A stretch of DNA of 12,744 nucleotides from Veillonellaceae bacterium UBA5809. Lineage in GTDB: Bacteria; Bacillota; Negativicutes; Veillonellales; Dialisteraceae. Shown piece after piece: positions 11,935 through 12,744 of the stretch. The first letter of the stretch is position 1. Each line of letters starts with the position of its first letter. The notes beneath the pieces were generated by a model. It worked only from the letters and a program-made list of their open reading frames with translations. It was not told the origin of the DNA and made no database searches. The DNA lies in NCBI GenBank assembly GCA_002417965.1, contig DIDD01000117.1, positions 1 to 12,744 of the forward strand, given 5' to 3'. The translations under genes and the position numbers were made by a program.

Positions 11935-12744
11935 TCACCTCAATAATGATGAAAGAAATACAAACTGAATACCTTCCTTCTGCAGTTCTGGTATCATGGC
12001 CTGCAGAGCCCGTGCAGTATGGGGCCGGCAGTGGCCGATTACAACGGCGGATCCGTCACGGATGGCGATATCGGCGGCTTCTCTGATTCTTGCGCGTATA
12101 CTTGTCTCATCCGTAGAATTGTCAATAAAAAGTTCATTGCTTACCGTCCCTATGCCTGCACGTGCTGCTTCCTGGGCACCCACAGACCGGCTGCTGGTGC
12201 GGCTGTCAAAGAAAAACAATCCCCTTCTTTTCAAATCAGCCATGACTGTCTGCATAACTCTCCGGTCAGCAGTTGCTTTCGATCCCTGGTGATTATTCAT
12301 TCCTATCGCCTGCGGTACCTGCGAAAGAGAATCATCCAGGACAGACTGAATTTCACTGTCGTCCCTCGACGTAAGAATGGTTGTTTTTTCCATGGCTGTC
12401 TCCGAAATAGATTCCATGGGCTGGTGAAGAATAATTTCCAGCCCTGCTGCTTTTCCTTCCGCTGCAGACTGCGCCGTGTATCTCTGATTCGGCATGACAG
12501 ACAGAGTCAGCGGAATGCCCATATCCTCATAAATTTTCTGTGTTTCCAGATCATATCCGCTGTCATCAATGCAGACAGCCAGTCTTCCTCTTACCGGGTG
12601 ATGACTGTCTGTTCCGGACTTTTCTGCCGTCCCGGCTTCTTCTCCCGGTCCCGCTGATGCTTTCTGGACAGATAAAGTGATCATATGCAGCGAAACCTCT
12701 CCGTCCTTAGTATCTTCTTGCATGACCAGATCCCATTGCTGTAC
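11935..12744 (-). CDS. Divergent polysaccharide deacetylase family protein (YibQ-like), 5' end outside window
   Basis: The family (Polysacc_deac_2, PF04748) has a NodB-like barrel and is usually exported; its enzyme activity is not well settled. From the internal ATG 12723, motifs in order are LAVCIDDSGYD (48-58), LTLSVMPNQ, LEIILHQPME (95-104), GMNNHQGSKAT (140-150), FFDSRTS (about 172-178), NELFIDN, and VVIGHCRPHTARAL near the end. The common H-P in this last motif is H-C here. The open frame continues upstream of 12723 to the window edge (VQQWDLV before the Met) without a stop or a Shine-Dalgarno, and such proteins normally carry about 100 or more residues and an export signal before the barrel. 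So I treat the gene as partial at its 5' end. It is followed after six bases by the transporter gene. Confidence 0.9.
   Translation of the reverse strand, partial: VQQWDLVMQEDTKDGEVSLHMITLSVQKASAGPGEEAGTAEKSGTDSHHPVRGRLAVCIDDSGYDLETQKIYEDMGIPLTLSVMPNQRYTAQSAAEGKAAGLEIILHQPMESISETAMEKTTILTSRDDSEIQSVLDDSLSQVPQAIGMNNHQGSKATADRRVMQTVMADLKRRGLFFFDSRTSSRSVGAQEAARAGIGTVSNELFIDNSTDETSIRARIREAADIAIRDGSAVVIGHCRPHTARALQAMIPELQKEGIQFVFLSSLLR
11936..11941 (-). promoter_or_regulatory. Shine-Dalgarno supporting a TTG start for the TauE/SafE gene
   Basis: GAGGTG on minus, seven bases before TTG 11928. It overlaps the stop codon of the deacetylase-like gene (TGA 11937-11935), typical of coupled translation. 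Confidence 0.65.

Overview
The window looks like a chromosomal segment of a low-to-middle GC bacterium of the Firmicutes, most probably class Negativicutes (Dialister/Megasphaera-like Veillonellales). This is inferred from protein style and gene company (a four-cysteine L28 next to recG, a CofE-like ligase in an organism with no other sign of F420, guaB-tagA-psd order). No taxonomic marker in the window proves it. Nearly all genes are on the minus strand; only rpmB and one small zinc-ribbon gene are intact on plus.

Layout from the left. Positions 1-421 form an inverted repeat: the end of a WecG/TagA glycosyltransferase gene and the start of a phosphatidylserine decarboxylase gene appear twice, facing each other around a 75-base centre. 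The right arm belongs to the intact minus-strand operon guaB-tagA-(psd). The left arm is a slightly degraded second copy, and the whole looks like a fold-back junction at a sequence end. A 235-base gap upstream of guaB holds a good promoter and a GC-rich, foldable segment. Then come recG (minus) and rpmB (plus), divergently arranged, and a bidirectional terminator. Next is a single unknown 183-residue gene with its own promoter.

The central operon (8326 down to 5843, minus) starts from a near-consensus promoter. It carries a YbgC-like acyl-CoA thioesterase, glutamate racemase murI, a membrane-anchored protein of unknown function and a CofE-like glutamate ligase, all overlapping or a few bases apart, and ends in a 21-bp perfect hairpin. 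Back to back with its promoter is a plus-strand gene for a 65-residue zinc-ribbon protein, closed by another two-way terminator.

The right third (minus) holds, in transcription order: a divergent polysaccharide deacetylase (runs off the window), a TauE/SafE membrane transporter, an SDR oxidoreductase, a protein joining a DUF697-like hydrophobic domain to a long charged helix, and a small YkvA-like (DUF1232) membrane protein. The first three are tightly packed and probably co-transcribed; the last two have their own extended -10 promoter.

Most of the content is housekeeping: guanine nucleotide synthesis, recombination, ribosome, cell-wall D-glutamate and envelope glycan or lipid synthesis. 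No CRISPR array, insertion sequence, tRNA or rRNA was seen. The items most worth a second look are the inverted repeat at the left end, the possible structured RNA before guaB, the CofE-like gene with its membrane partner, and the DUF697/helix protein.
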